From IMG/VR virus record IMGVR_UViG_3300007541_000225, positions 1 through 23,278 of that record: DNA of 23,278 nt; one strand, given 5' to 3'. Below the pieces are notes generated by a model. That model was not told where the DNA came from, did not search any database, and saw nothing but the letters and a program-made list of their open reading frames with translations. This document shows, in pieces, positions 1-6,125 of the stretch. The DNA comes from a virus. Position 1 is the stretch's first letter, and every line of letters starts with the position of its first letter. A program made the translations under genes and the position numbers.

Positions 1-2380
1 AAGAGGCCTTAGCGCCGGCCTCTGTAATCATCACCCGCCGCTTGTCTATCGGCTGATAGCCCATATCCCCGAGGACGTGCCCGAGCGCCCGAGATTTTAG
101 CACGTCGCCACCGTCCAACATGATCAGACGGTTGAAGTACGTCACGTCGATCAGGTCCGGCCCGACAATCTCACAGGCATGTTGGTCGAGCGCCACTTCG
201 ACCATATCCCGGTCGTCGCTGACGTTCAGGTCACGCATGCGCATAAGACCCTTCGTCATCGGCGCACGGCCACGCGGTGAAAAGTCCCCGGTCACCTCCC
301 AGTCCTTCAGCATCCGCGCCAGAGCATCGGGACGCTTCTCCAAGGTGTCGAACAGCTCCGCGAAGTACAGCTCCGCCGCCTTCTCGCCGCCGTGGGCCTC
401 CCACAGCTCCTCCTTGCGCGTGAAGGCCGTCGAGATCACGCAGTAGCGCCGGTCGTTGTCCGACACGGGGATGGCGTCGGCGTGGTTCGTCATCATCATG
501 TACGAGGTGAAGTTCGGGATATGCTTCTCGTCCTTACCCTTGTGGATAACTGTAATGACGTCGTTGCTGATGAGCGGTTTCATTTTGTCAAGGATTGCGT
601 ACTTGTTCGTCCCGGCTATGCGGATTTCCTCGACGTTGATCAGGACAGATCCTTCGGCCCAGCCGGTGAACTCGGAGTTGATCGCCGTTGTCGAGACCAC
701 CTTGGCGGCGGATCCCAGCAAATACTGCATGACTGTAAAGAAATACGTCTTGCCGTTGCCCTCTATGCCGTGCATCAGCAGCGCCCACTGCACCCGCTTG
801 CCCGGGTTCTGATAGACGTAGGACATGAAGTCCATGACGATGCGCCGCTCGCGCTCGTCGGGCACTGTGCGCCGCAGGTGGTCCTGAAACTTATCCACAG
901 CCCGCCGCGCCTCGGCGTCGACCTCCAGCGTCGAGCAGGGCTCCACGCCGTCGTCGACGTAGGTGTTGAGCCGGTCTAGTCCATCCTCGGTCTGGAAGAT
1001 GGTCCCAGCCCCCGGCCAGTACATCTTGCTGGCGACCGTCTGCAGGTTGCAGTGCCTCGTGACGTAGCTGATCGCGTCCGTCTGTGCGGCGACGCACTCC
1101 GGCATGCGATCGTACTTCGTCCGGAAAGACTGTCCGACAATAGAGTGCCGAACGGATACCCGGTCGTAAGTCGCGTCAGCCTCGACGTACACCCAGTCCT
1201 GCGCCCACGCCGGAACGTCTTGGGTAATGGACAAGGCCAGTTGATTGCCTTTTTTGCCTTTTCCACGGGCCATGTCCTTCTTGATCTCGGAGAGCGTCAT
1301 GCCGACGCCCTTGCCGTACTGCTCGTGCAGGATCTTGCAGACCTCCGACCGCATGGCGGCAGGCAGGGCGACGTCGCTCAGTCCGAGCACGGCTTCGCGT
1401 ACTGCTGCGTACTCCGCCTGCGACGTGACCGTGCGGGCTCTCTCGCGCAGGTCTTCGACGACGGGGCTGTCTGGGCGCAGGCCGAGGGCCTTGTCGCGGC
1501 CACCAGCCCGTTGGATGACCGTGGCGAGTGTGACAGGGCGCTTGCTGCCGCCGAAGGAGCGCCACTTGACCGGCATGTGGCGGGGGTCATGCTTGCCGGA
1601 CTTCGACGACCACGCCAGCCAACGCTGGTAGCCCTCGTCGGATCCCCGGTGCTGGTGCCAGAGCCCCATGCCGACAGTCAGCCACTCGTCGTAGTCGAGC
1701 GGCTCGGCGGGGTAGTTCTCCAGCAGGGTGTCAATGTCGGTCTCTTCGATGTCGAGGGGCTGCTCGGCGAGGAGCTGGTCGAGGTCGTCGAAGTCGTCGT
1801 CCTGCAGATCGTTGAACTGTTCGACCGTGGCCAAGTCGTCGGGCACCGTCCAGCAATCGTTGCCGATGGCCATGAAGAACGGCTCCACGCCGGGCTGGTG
1901 CGACGGCATGAACATGAGCTGGTTCATGACGTAGGAGCACTTGTCGGGCGTCCCCAGCCGCAGCTCCGCCGCCAGCCTATCCACGACCGCCGGGTACTCG
2001 TCGGCCAGCACGGGGCGCGAGAGGGGCACAACCACCCGCAGGCGGGGCTCCTCGGGCGTGTGTCGGTAGGTGGAGTAAATGGCCGCGTAGAACAGCGGCC
2101 CGGCAATATCAAGGATTTTCAACTGCCCAATCGTCATGTCGACCTTGTCGTAGTCGAGGACGGCCAAGTGGCGGACAGCGACGTTGCCCTTGCGGCCCTT
2201 GGACGGGTCAGTCAGCGGCCCCCCAATGTACGAGGCGCGTTTGGCCGACGCCTCCTTGCTGTCATACTCCACCGACTTGGCGAAGCCCTTCAGAAGCTCT
2301 TCCCAGCTCAGGTGCATGGCTTTCGCGGAGTTGAAGTCCCTGCAGTATGTGACGGTGAATTTTGCTTTTTGTTCGGTCAT
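1..2380 (-). CDS. Primase-helicase (AEP-type primase + PriCT-like + DUF5906/D5-type helicase), 3' end off window
   Basis: Reading the minus strand from the ATG at 2380 gives 793 codons with no stop, so the C-terminus lies beyond base 1. The N-terminal part looks like an archaeo-eukaryotic primase/polymerase: an acidic motif LDYDKVD near residue 75, then YSTYRHTPE (sxH-type) followed by an arginine-rich strand. A PriCT-2-like segment follows (DYDEWLTVGMGLWHQH). The C-terminal half is an SF3/D5-like ATPase with Walker A GIEGNGKT (538-545), Walker B INVEEI (E584-E585), a TNHADA sensor-like motif (632 on) and DNDRR (641-645, probable arginine finger). In known phages such proteins prime and unwind DNA at the fork; NrS-1 polymerase has this domain order. 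A GAGGGGG ribosome site precedes the start. The gene sits 29 bp after a small HTH gene on the same strand. Polymerase activity in addition to priming cannot be judged from sequence. Confidence 0.93.
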   Translation of the reverse strand, partial: MTEQKAKFTVTYCRDFNSAKAMHLSWEELLKGFAKSVEYDSKEASAKRASYIGGPLTDPSKGRKGNVAVRHLAVLDYDKVDMTIGQLKILDIAGPLFYAAIYSTYRHTPEEPRLRVVVPLSRPVLADEYPAVVDRLAAELRLGTPDKCSYVMNQLMFMPSHQPGVEPFFMAIGNDCWTVPDDLATVEQFNDLQDDDFDDLDQLLAEQPLDIEETDIDTLLENYPAEPLDYDEWLTVGMGLWHQHRGSDEGYQRWLAWSSKSGKHDPRHMPVKWRSFGGSKRPVTLATVIQRAGGRDKALGLRPDSPVVEDLRERARTVTSQAEYAAVREAVLGLSDVALPAAMRSEVCKILHEQYGKGVGMTLSEIKKDMARGKGKKGNQLALSITQDVPAWAQDWVYVEADATYDRVSVRHSIVGQSFRTKYDRMPECVAAQTDAISYVTRHCNLQTVASKMYWPGAGTIFQTEDGLDRLNTYVDDGVEPCSTLEVDAEARRAVDKFQDHLRRTVPDERERRIVMDFMSYVYQNPGKRVQWALLMHGIEGNGKTYFFTVMQYLLGSAAKVVSTTAINSEFTGWAEGSVLINVEEIRIAGTNKYAILDKMKPLISNDVITVIHKGKDEKHIPNFTSYMMMTNHADAIPVSDNDRRYCVISTAFTRKEELWEAHGGEKAAELYFAELFDTLEKRPDALARMLKDWEVTGDFSPRGRAPMTKGLMRMRDLNVSDDRDMVEVALDQHACEIVGPDLIDVTYFNRLIMLDGGDVLKSRALGHVLGDMGYQPIDKRRVMITEAGAKAS

Positions 2381-2409
2381 CCGAACCCCCTCGAAACCTG
2401 TGGATAATT

Positions 2410-2616
2410 TTATTTGCGGTCAATTTTGTTTCTGCGCATTTCCAACAGCTCAAGCGGCGTCGGTTCCAGAACCCGGCGGACGTCTTCAATATAAAACCTG
2501 TAATGCCCTGACGGCAGGCGCAGGAATGGTATCTCCCCAGCCTTAGCCAGTCGCAGAACTGTGCCCTTTGACACGCCCAGAAGGGCGGCCAGCTTCGATG
2601 ATGTTAGCGGCTTCAA
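2410..2616 (-). CDS. Small MerR/excisionase-like helix-turn-helix protein (TTG start)
   Basis: This 68-residue protein matches the HTH_17/excisionase pattern: LTSSKLAALLGVSKGTVLRL (helix-turn-helix, residues 4-23), then a short wing region GEIPFLRLPSGHYRFYIEDV. The family binds DNA and acts as excisionase, as a transcription factor, or as a small phage regulator. The start is TTG at 2614-2616, supported by a strong GGGAGAG site just upstream and by the lack of an earlier in-frame ATG. It is the first gene of the leftward transcript and is followed after 29 bp by the primase-helicase. It also borders the divergent promoter region, so autoregulation or control of the rightward operon is plausible but inferred. 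No integrase is visible, so a role as a true excisionase is unsupported here. Confidence 0.85.
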   Translation of the reverse strand: MKPLTSSKLAALLGVSKGTVLRLAKAGEIPFLRLPSGHYRFYIEDVRRVLEPTPLELLEMRRNKIDRK

Positions 2617-2696
2617 ACTTTCTCTCCCACAGGAATTGACACAAATCGTTTCATATCGTAATCAATCATTCTCTACAAGAGCAACGAGAGGACAAA
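2617..2696. promoter_or_regulatory. Divergent promoter/operator region
   Basis: These 80 bp separate the leftward HTH-primase operon from the rightward replication operon, so both promoters should lie here. Rightward there is a perfect TTGACA at 2636-2641, but the -10 is poor: TAATCA at 2659-2664 with a 17-bp spacer, or CGTAAT at 2657-2662 with 15 bp. Leftward, TTGTAG (2673-2678) and TATGAA (2650-2655) are spaced by 17 bp. ATTGA (2635-2639) and TCAAT (2662-2666) form the ends of an imperfect inverted repeat that could be an operator for the adjacent HTH protein. The hexamer calls are by eye and weak apart from the TTGACA. Confidence 0.4.
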
Positions 2697-3119
2697 ATGC
2701 TAGAACAGAATTTTGATAAGTTGATCGCGGCGGTCGAACGCATGGCCGACGCGGTCGAGAAGTTAGCGTCAAAAGACGCTCCAGCGTCAACGCCGGTTGC
2801 AGATGCGCCTGTGGACAAGAAGTCTGAGGCCGCTCAGAAGCCCAAGAAAAAAAGTGGCGACAACCGTGTAACAGCTCCGGCGGAAGAGACGGCAGTGGAC
2901 GATCAGTCTTTGACAGATCAAGGCATCACCTACGACGAGATGTACAAAGTCATGTTCGAGATTGCGCAGGCAACCAACGGGGGCAGGAATATCGTCCCGC
3001 CGATCCTGAAAGAATACGGCTACAACCACGTCCAGAACGTCAAGCCGGAACACTACGCCGAAATTCACGGCAGGCTTCTGACCATCGCAGCACGCATCGC
3101 AAAAGGGGAGATTGAGTAA
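2697..3119 (+). CDS. Hypothetical phage protein, helical N-terminus and conserved C-terminal domain
   Basis: 140 residues, no assigned function. Residues 1-25 form a heptad-like helix (MLEQNFDKLIAAVERMADAV). A charged, Ala/Pro/Lys-rich linker spans about 26-75. The last 60 residues form a compact domain around ITYDEMYKVMFEIAQA and VQNVKPEHYAEIHGRL. That C-terminal pattern (helix, variable loop, KYG/EYG, then a proline-led helix) resembles a small domain common at the ends of phage replication-module proteins. I know no function for it. It is the first gene of the rightward operon, with GAGAGGA upstream of the ATG at 2697. Its stop overlaps the next start (TAATG), indicating translational coupling. 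Confidence 0.85.
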   Translation: MLEQNFDKLIAAVERMADAVEKLASKDAPASTPVADAPVDKKSEAAQKPKKKSGDNRVTAPAEETAVDDQSLTDQGITYDEMYKVMFEIAQATNGGRNIVPPILKEYGYNHVQNVKPEHYAEIHGRLLTIAARIAKGEIE

Positions 3120-3415
3120 TGGACACCATCACAGTAAACGGCATCGAATACGTCCCCGCCAAGAAACCTACAGGCACACGCGCAGTTGTGGTTGTGGATC
3201 GCGGCTGGATATTTGCAGGCGACGTGACCCGCAAGGATGGACGCATATACATCTCCAACGCGCTGCATGTGTTCAAATGGGAAGAGTTGGGCTTCAGTGG
3301 GATGATCGACAACCCCGCGTGGGCCAAGGCCGATCTGCGGACCATCGCAGACGTGGACATTCCGGCGGGCGCTGAAGTGTTTTCCGTCCCTGTGCCGGAT
3401 GGGTGGGGGCTATGA
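3119..3415 (+). CDS. Small phage protein, DUF6948-like
   Basis: 98 residues. The pattern MDTITVNGIEYVPAK, then VVVVDRGWIFAGDV, then a strand with ISNALHVFKWEELG is the one I associate with the DUF6948 family of small beta-rich phage proteins of unknown function; the assignment is from memory. The start ATG overlaps the previous stop by one base, with GGGGAG upstream. The stop TGA overlaps the next start in an ATGA arrangement. It belongs to a tightly coupled run of small genes ahead of the exonuclease, so it is probably expressed early, but its role is unknown. Confidence 0.85.
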   Translation: MDTITVNGIEYVPAKKPTGTRAVVVVDRGWIFAGDVTRKDGRIYISNALHVFKWEELGFSGMIDNPAWAKADLRTIADVDIPAGAEVFSVPVPDGWGL

Positions 3416-3690
3416 GCCCCATCTTCTACCCCGCCGGTCACGGCGACGGACACGGCGACGGTGTCGGCTCCGGCTACGGCTACGGCTACGACGGCTCCGG
3501 CTCCGGCTCCGGCTTTGGCTATGGCTACGGCTACGACGGCTCTGGCTCCGGCTACGGCTATTATGGCTACGGCTACGGCACTGGCTACAACTACGGTTAT
3601 AGCTACGGATTTGGCGACGGCAGAGGCAACGGTTACGGGTTTGGCTACCGCACCGTCAGCACAACAGACAAGATCAGGAGAGAACTATGA
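3412..3690 (+). CDS. Gly/Tyr-rich low-complexity repeat protein
   Basis: 92 residues if translation starts at the ATG at 3412, which overlaps the previous stop (ATGA) and follows a GGTGGGGG stretch. The GTG at 3403 and ATG at 3399 are alternatives with worse context; the latter is in another frame. Residues 9-79 are almost entirely Gly, Tyr, Asp, Ser and Phe: I count 32 Gly and 18 Tyr. The 12-residue unit GYGYGYDGSGSG occurs twice exactly (21-32 and 36-47). There is no signal peptide. The C-terminus ends in a normal charged tail, TVSTTDKIRREL. The stop again overlaps the next start (ATGA), which argues that the frame is truly translated. The function is unknown. Such composition is typical of disordered or self-associating proteins. 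Confidence 0.82.
   Translation: MSPIFYPAGHGDGHGDGVGSGYGYGYDGSGSGSGFGYGYGYDGSGSGYGYYGYGYGTGYNYGYSYGFGDGRGNGYGFGYRTVSTTDKIRREL
3472..3552 (+). repeat. GGCTAC/GGCTCC hexamer repeats with a 36-bp near-direct repeat
   Basis: Two 36-bp units at 3472-3507 and 3517-3552 differ only at third codon positions (TAC/TAT, TCC/TCT) and encode the same 12 residues. They lie in a longer field of GGCTAC-like hexamers through about 3640. The silent differences suggest selection for the amino-acid repeat and not just recent slippage. Confidence 0.8.
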
Positions 3691-3962
3691 CTGAAGAAAA
3701 CAAAAACCAAGACCCGGTAACCAGCAGCGACGACAAGATACTCGCCGCATGGCAGGTGATGGATCGCATGTTCGCAGAGATGAACTTTACGGTGCTCGAA
3801 GCGGTAACGTCGCTTGTCTCGTCACTCGGTACGACACTCGTGAAAGCCGTTCCACCAGAGAACCACGACGAGGCAATCGACGAGCTGATCGTTGAACTCC
3901 GCGCAATGATTGCGGCGATCATTGAGGAAGACGAGGAAGAGAAAAAGAAAGGGCTCAACTGA
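3687..3962 (+). CDS. Hypothetical small helical protein with acidic C-terminus
   Basis: 91 residues, not recognised. It appears all-helical: a central amphipathic segment (LAAWQVMDRMFAEMNFTVLE) is followed by a hydrophobic stretch, LVSSLGTTLVKAV, and a helical end rich in Glu/Asp then Lys (IIEEDEEEKKKGLN). No signal peptide or clear membrane helix was seen. GGAGAG precedes the ATG. Start and stop both overlap neighbouring genes (ATGA at 3687, TGATG at 3960-3964), so it is translationally coupled to the downstream exonuclease and may be functionally linked to it. That link is inferred from position only. Confidence 0.82.
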   Translation: MTEENKNQDPVTSSDDKILAAWQVMDRMFAEMNFTVLEAVTSLVSSLGTTLVKAVPPENHDEAIDELIVELRAMIAAIIEEDEEEKKKGLN

Positions 3963-5089
3963 TGGCTCACGCTAAGTTGAGCGCGTCCGGGGCGCATCGC
4001 TGGTCGGCGTGCCCCGGCTCAGTCGCGGCGGAGGAAGGTATCCCTGATCGTTCGTCATCGTTCGCCGAGGAAGGCACACGAGCGCACGACATCATGGAGA
4101 AGGTTCTTAACCGCCAAGGGACGCCGGAAGACTACACGAAGGATCAGGAGATGATTGACGGCGTGCAGATGTACGTCGACTACGTCATGAACCTGTATCC
4201 GGAACGCAAGGTGAAGGCGCTCTTTGTTGAACGCCGCGTCAGCTTCGCCGACTGGGTGACGGACGGCTTCGGCACTGCGGACACGATCCTGATCACTGAC
4301 GACGTCCTCCATGTCATTGACCTGAAGTACGGCAAGGGTGTTCAAGTGTTTGCGGATAATAACCCGCAGGCACTCCTGTATGCTCTCGGAGCCTACTCTG
4401 AGTTCGAGTGGCTATGGCGGCCAAAGACCGTCAAGGTAAGTATCGTCCAGCCGCGGCTAGACCATATCAGCGAGTTTGAGATTTCAGTCTCCGACTTGAT
4501 GAAGTTTGGCGAGGTTATGCGGCAGGCGGCGGAGGCGACGCAGAATCCAGATGCCCCGCGTATTCCGGGCGAGAAGCAGTGCCGCTTCTGCAAGGCAAAG
4601 GCGACGTGCCCGGCGCTGATGAAGATGACTGCCGAGACCATCCTCGCCGACTTTGACGACCTTGAACCGTCGAAGCCAGCAAACAGTCTCACGCAAAAGC
4701 AGTTGTCCATGGTCATGCTGCGTAAGCCCATGATCGAGGCGTGGCTCTCGGCTGTCGAGAAGGTCGTTAAGGAAAAGCTCCTGACCGGAGAAGACTTTGA
4801 CGGCTTCAAACTGGTCGAGGGCCGCAGCCTGCGTAAGTGGCGTGACGAGAGTGATGCGGAAGAGTTCCTGTCTGAGTATTACGACGACAATCAGATTTTC
4901 AGCCGGAAACTGATTTCGCCGTCGCAGGCTGAGAAACTAATTGGCAAGAAACACGCCGACAAAATTTCTCACCTGATAACGAAGCCGCAGGGTGCGCCGA
5001 CCATCGCGCCGGAGCATGACCCTCGGCCCGCAATAAAGTCTGTGGTTGATATGTTTGACACTGTTGACCCGGACGATTTTGAAGACTAA
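3962..5089 (+). CDS. DUF2800 / RecB-Cas4-like PD-(D/E)XK exonuclease with probable Fe-S cluster
   Basis: 375 residues. The opening HAKLSASGAHRWSACPGS and the body match the phage DUF2800 family, part of the PD-(D/E)XK nuclease group. The active site is visible as GTAD (D107) and VIDLKYGKG (D120, K122), followed by the conserved NPQALLYALGAY helix. Four cysteines, C17 and C207/C210/C216 (in CRFCKAKATC), are placed as in AddB, Cas4 and RecB-like enzymes, where they hold a 4Fe-4S cluster. Family knowledge suggests 5'-3' exonuclease activity in recombination or genome processing. It overlaps the upstream gene by one base and is followed by an ssDNA-binding protein gene, a pairing often seen in phage recombination modules. 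Confidence 0.92.
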   Translation: MAHAKLSASGAHRWSACPGSVAAEEGIPDRSSSFAEEGTRAHDIMEKVLNRQGTPEDYTKDQEMIDGVQMYVDYVMNLYPERKVKALFVERRVSFADWVTDGFGTADTILITDDVLHVIDLKYGKGVQVFADNNPQALLYALGAYSEFEWLWRPKTVKVSIVQPRLDHISEFEISVSDLMKFGEVMRQAAEATQNPDAPRIPGEKQCRFCKAKATCPALMKMTAETILADFDDLEPSKPANSLTQKQLSMVMLRKPMIEAWLSAVEKVVKEKLLTGEDFDGFKLVEGRSLRKWRDESDAEEFLSEYYDDNQIFSRKLISPSQAEKLIGKKHADKISHLITKPQGAPTIAPEHDPRPAIKSVVDMFDTVDPDDFED

Positions 5090-5097
5090 TCCGAAAA

Positions 5098-5113
5098 AGA
5101 CGCTTCGGCGTTT
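5098..5113 (+). other. Intercistronic UUCG-tetraloop hairpin
   Basis: AGACGC-TTCG-GCGTTT can fold into a 6-bp stem (one G-T wobble) closed by the very stable C(UUCG)G loop. It sits in the 48-bp gap between exonuclease and SSB genes. No T-tract follows on the plus strand, so it is more likely an RNA-stability or processing element than a terminator. On the minus strand it would be followed by a short T run, but no minus-strand gene ends here. Confidence 0.4.
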
Positions 5114-5137
5114 CAACTAAAACTGAAAGGTAAAACT

Positions 5138-5659
5138 ATGAAAATCAAGCTGAACAATGTCCGCCTCTCCTTCCCGAGCATTTTCCATAAGGCCGTTTTT
5201 AACGGCAAGGAAACGAAGTACGAGGCGACTTTCCTACTTAACAAGGACGAGCACGCCGACAAGATCGAAGAGATCAACGAGGCAATCAAGTCCATGATCA
5301 AGACCGGTCTTAAAGGAGCAAAGCTCGGTCCGGACAAGATTTGCATGAAAGACGGGGATGAGATTGGCTACGATGGGTACGACAATACCATGTCGTTCAA
5401 GGCCAGTACCCAGAAGCGACCCATGGCGGTTGACCGCGACAAGAGCATCCTGACAGAGGACGACAACCGTCTCTATGCCGGGTGCTACGTCAATGCGTTG
5501 GTCGAACTGTGGGCGCAGAACAACGAGTATGGAAAGCGCATTAACGCGAACCTGCTCGGCGTTCAGTTCTTCAAGGACGGGAAACCGTTCTCTGATGGCG
5601 TGAGTGCGAGTTTGGATGACTTCGACGCATTTAACGATGACGAAGTTGACTTCATGTAA
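5138..5659 (+). CDS. Single-stranded DNA-binding protein, DUF2815/Enc34 type
   Basis: 173 residues beginning KIKLNNVRLSFPSIFHKA, with KYEATFLLNKDEH, then GYDGYDNTMSFKAS and YAGCYVNALVELWAQ. This is the pattern of the DUF2815 family, whose phage members (Enc34-type) are OB-fold ssDNA-binding proteins. The protein ends in an acidic tail closed by an aromatic residue (LDDFDAFNDDEVDFM), like the protein-interaction tails of SSB and T7 gp2.5. It would coat ssDNA during replication and recombination. Its position next to the DUF2800 exonuclease fits a recombination pair. GAAAGG precedes the ATG. The gene is followed by about 150 bp of structured non-coding DNA. Confidence 0.9.
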   Translation: MKIKLNNVRLSFPSIFHKAVFNGKETKYEATFLLNKDEHADKIEEINEAIKSMIKTGLKGAKLGPDKICMKDGDEIGYDGYDNTMSFKASTQKRPMAVDRDKSILTEDDNRLYAGCYVNALVELWAQNNEYGKRINANLLGVQFFKDGKPFSDGVSASLDDFDAFNDDEVDFM

Positions 5660-5810
5660 TGCGTAATTGCGGACGGTTTCTCCATGGCCGTCTGCAAGTC
5701 TGGTGGGCGTTTTAGTCATCGCACAGCCAGACAGCCCCGACAAGTGTACCAGCCCTTGTCGGGGCCCCTCCTAAAATCAGAAACTGAAACCAATCGAAAG
5801 GAAGAGAAAA
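5660..5810 (+). other. Structured intergenic region with successive hairpins
   Basis: This 151-bp gap has no ORF and contains several inverted repeats in a row. GCGGACGG (5669-5676) pairs with CCGTCTGC (5688-5695). GTCTGG (5698-5703) pairs with CCAGAC (5727-5732). A perfect 11-bp stem GCCCCGACAAG (5734-5744)/CTTGTCGGGGC (5755-5765) has a 10-nt loop. None is followed by a clear T-tract, only GTTTTA after the first. The region could be a leaky terminator, an mRNA 3'-end stabiliser or a small structured RNA. Just before 5811 there is an AAAGGAAG ribosome site for the next gene. Confidence 0.6.
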
Positions 5811-6068
5811 ATGAAACCAGATAACAATGAAGCCATTGCTCGACTCCGCACATTGAAGCCCGGGGAGAAATTTGTCTATTTTACCGGCGAATTGTCACGC
5901 GCCGCAGAGCCAAGCATGTTTAAGAGCGCAGAGCGAAAAGCCGAAGCCCTTACGGTTCGAGAACTTGCCGACGCCGCCTACGCCCAATACAAGATGGGCT
6001 GCGTTCATCTGCTCCAGCGGCGCGTAGGTAAGAATATGTTTGACTACATAGCGGTAGCAAAGAAATAA
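5811..6068 (+). CDS. Small conserved phage protein of unknown function
   Basis: 85 residues: an N-terminal helix (NNEAIARLRTLKPGEKFVYF), a Glu/Lys-rich middle with ELADAAYAQYKMGCVHLLQ, then RRVGKNMFDYIAVAKK. The layout LKPGEKFVYFTG ... A-Y-x-x-G-x-V-H-L-x-Q-R-R ... YIAVA recurs in small proteins of many phage replication modules and suggests a winged or alpha/beta fold. I know no function. A good AAAGGAAG site precedes the ATG. The gene is isolated, with structured DNA upstream and a terminator 16 bp downstream of its stop. Confidence 0.85.
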   Translation: MKPDNNEAIARLRTLKPGEKFVYFTGELSRAAEPSMFKSAERKAEALTVRELADAAYAQYKMGCVHLLQRRVGKNMFDYIAVAKK

Positions 6069-6083
6069 TTGCGCCAAAGCACG

Positions 6084-6116
6084 CTCCCCGGCTAATACTT
6101 CCGGGGAGTATTTTTT
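6084..6116 (+). terminator. Intrinsic terminator
   Basis: CTCCCCGG (6084-6091), a 9-nt loop and CCGGGGAG (6101-6108) form an 8-bp GC-rich stem followed by TA and six T residues (6111-6116). This is a good rho-independent terminator for the upstream plus-strand genes. An alternative, mutually exclusive hairpin AATACT (6094-6099)/AGTATT (6107-6112) overlaps it. The T-tract abuts the GGAGG ribosome site of the HNH gene. Confidence 0.85.
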
Positions 6117-6125
6117 GGAGGCAAC

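Noticed and set aside
1052-2407. Long plus-strand open frame (451 codons) opposite the primase
   Set aside because: The minus strand carries a clear primase-helicase with ordered motifs through this stretch. The plus-strand translation is an Arg/Val/Leu-rich mirror without domains.
3399-3411. Earlier starts (ATG 3399, GTG 3403) for the Gly/Tyr protein region
   Set aside because: ATG 3399 leads into an Arg/Leu-rich frame without a repeat pattern. GTG 3403 adds three residues, but the ATGA overlap at 3412 is the pattern used by the neighbours.
5098-5113. UUCG hairpin as a terminator
   Set aside because: There is no T-run downstream on the coding strand, and the next gene (SSB) needs read-through. 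It is kept only as an RNA hairpin.
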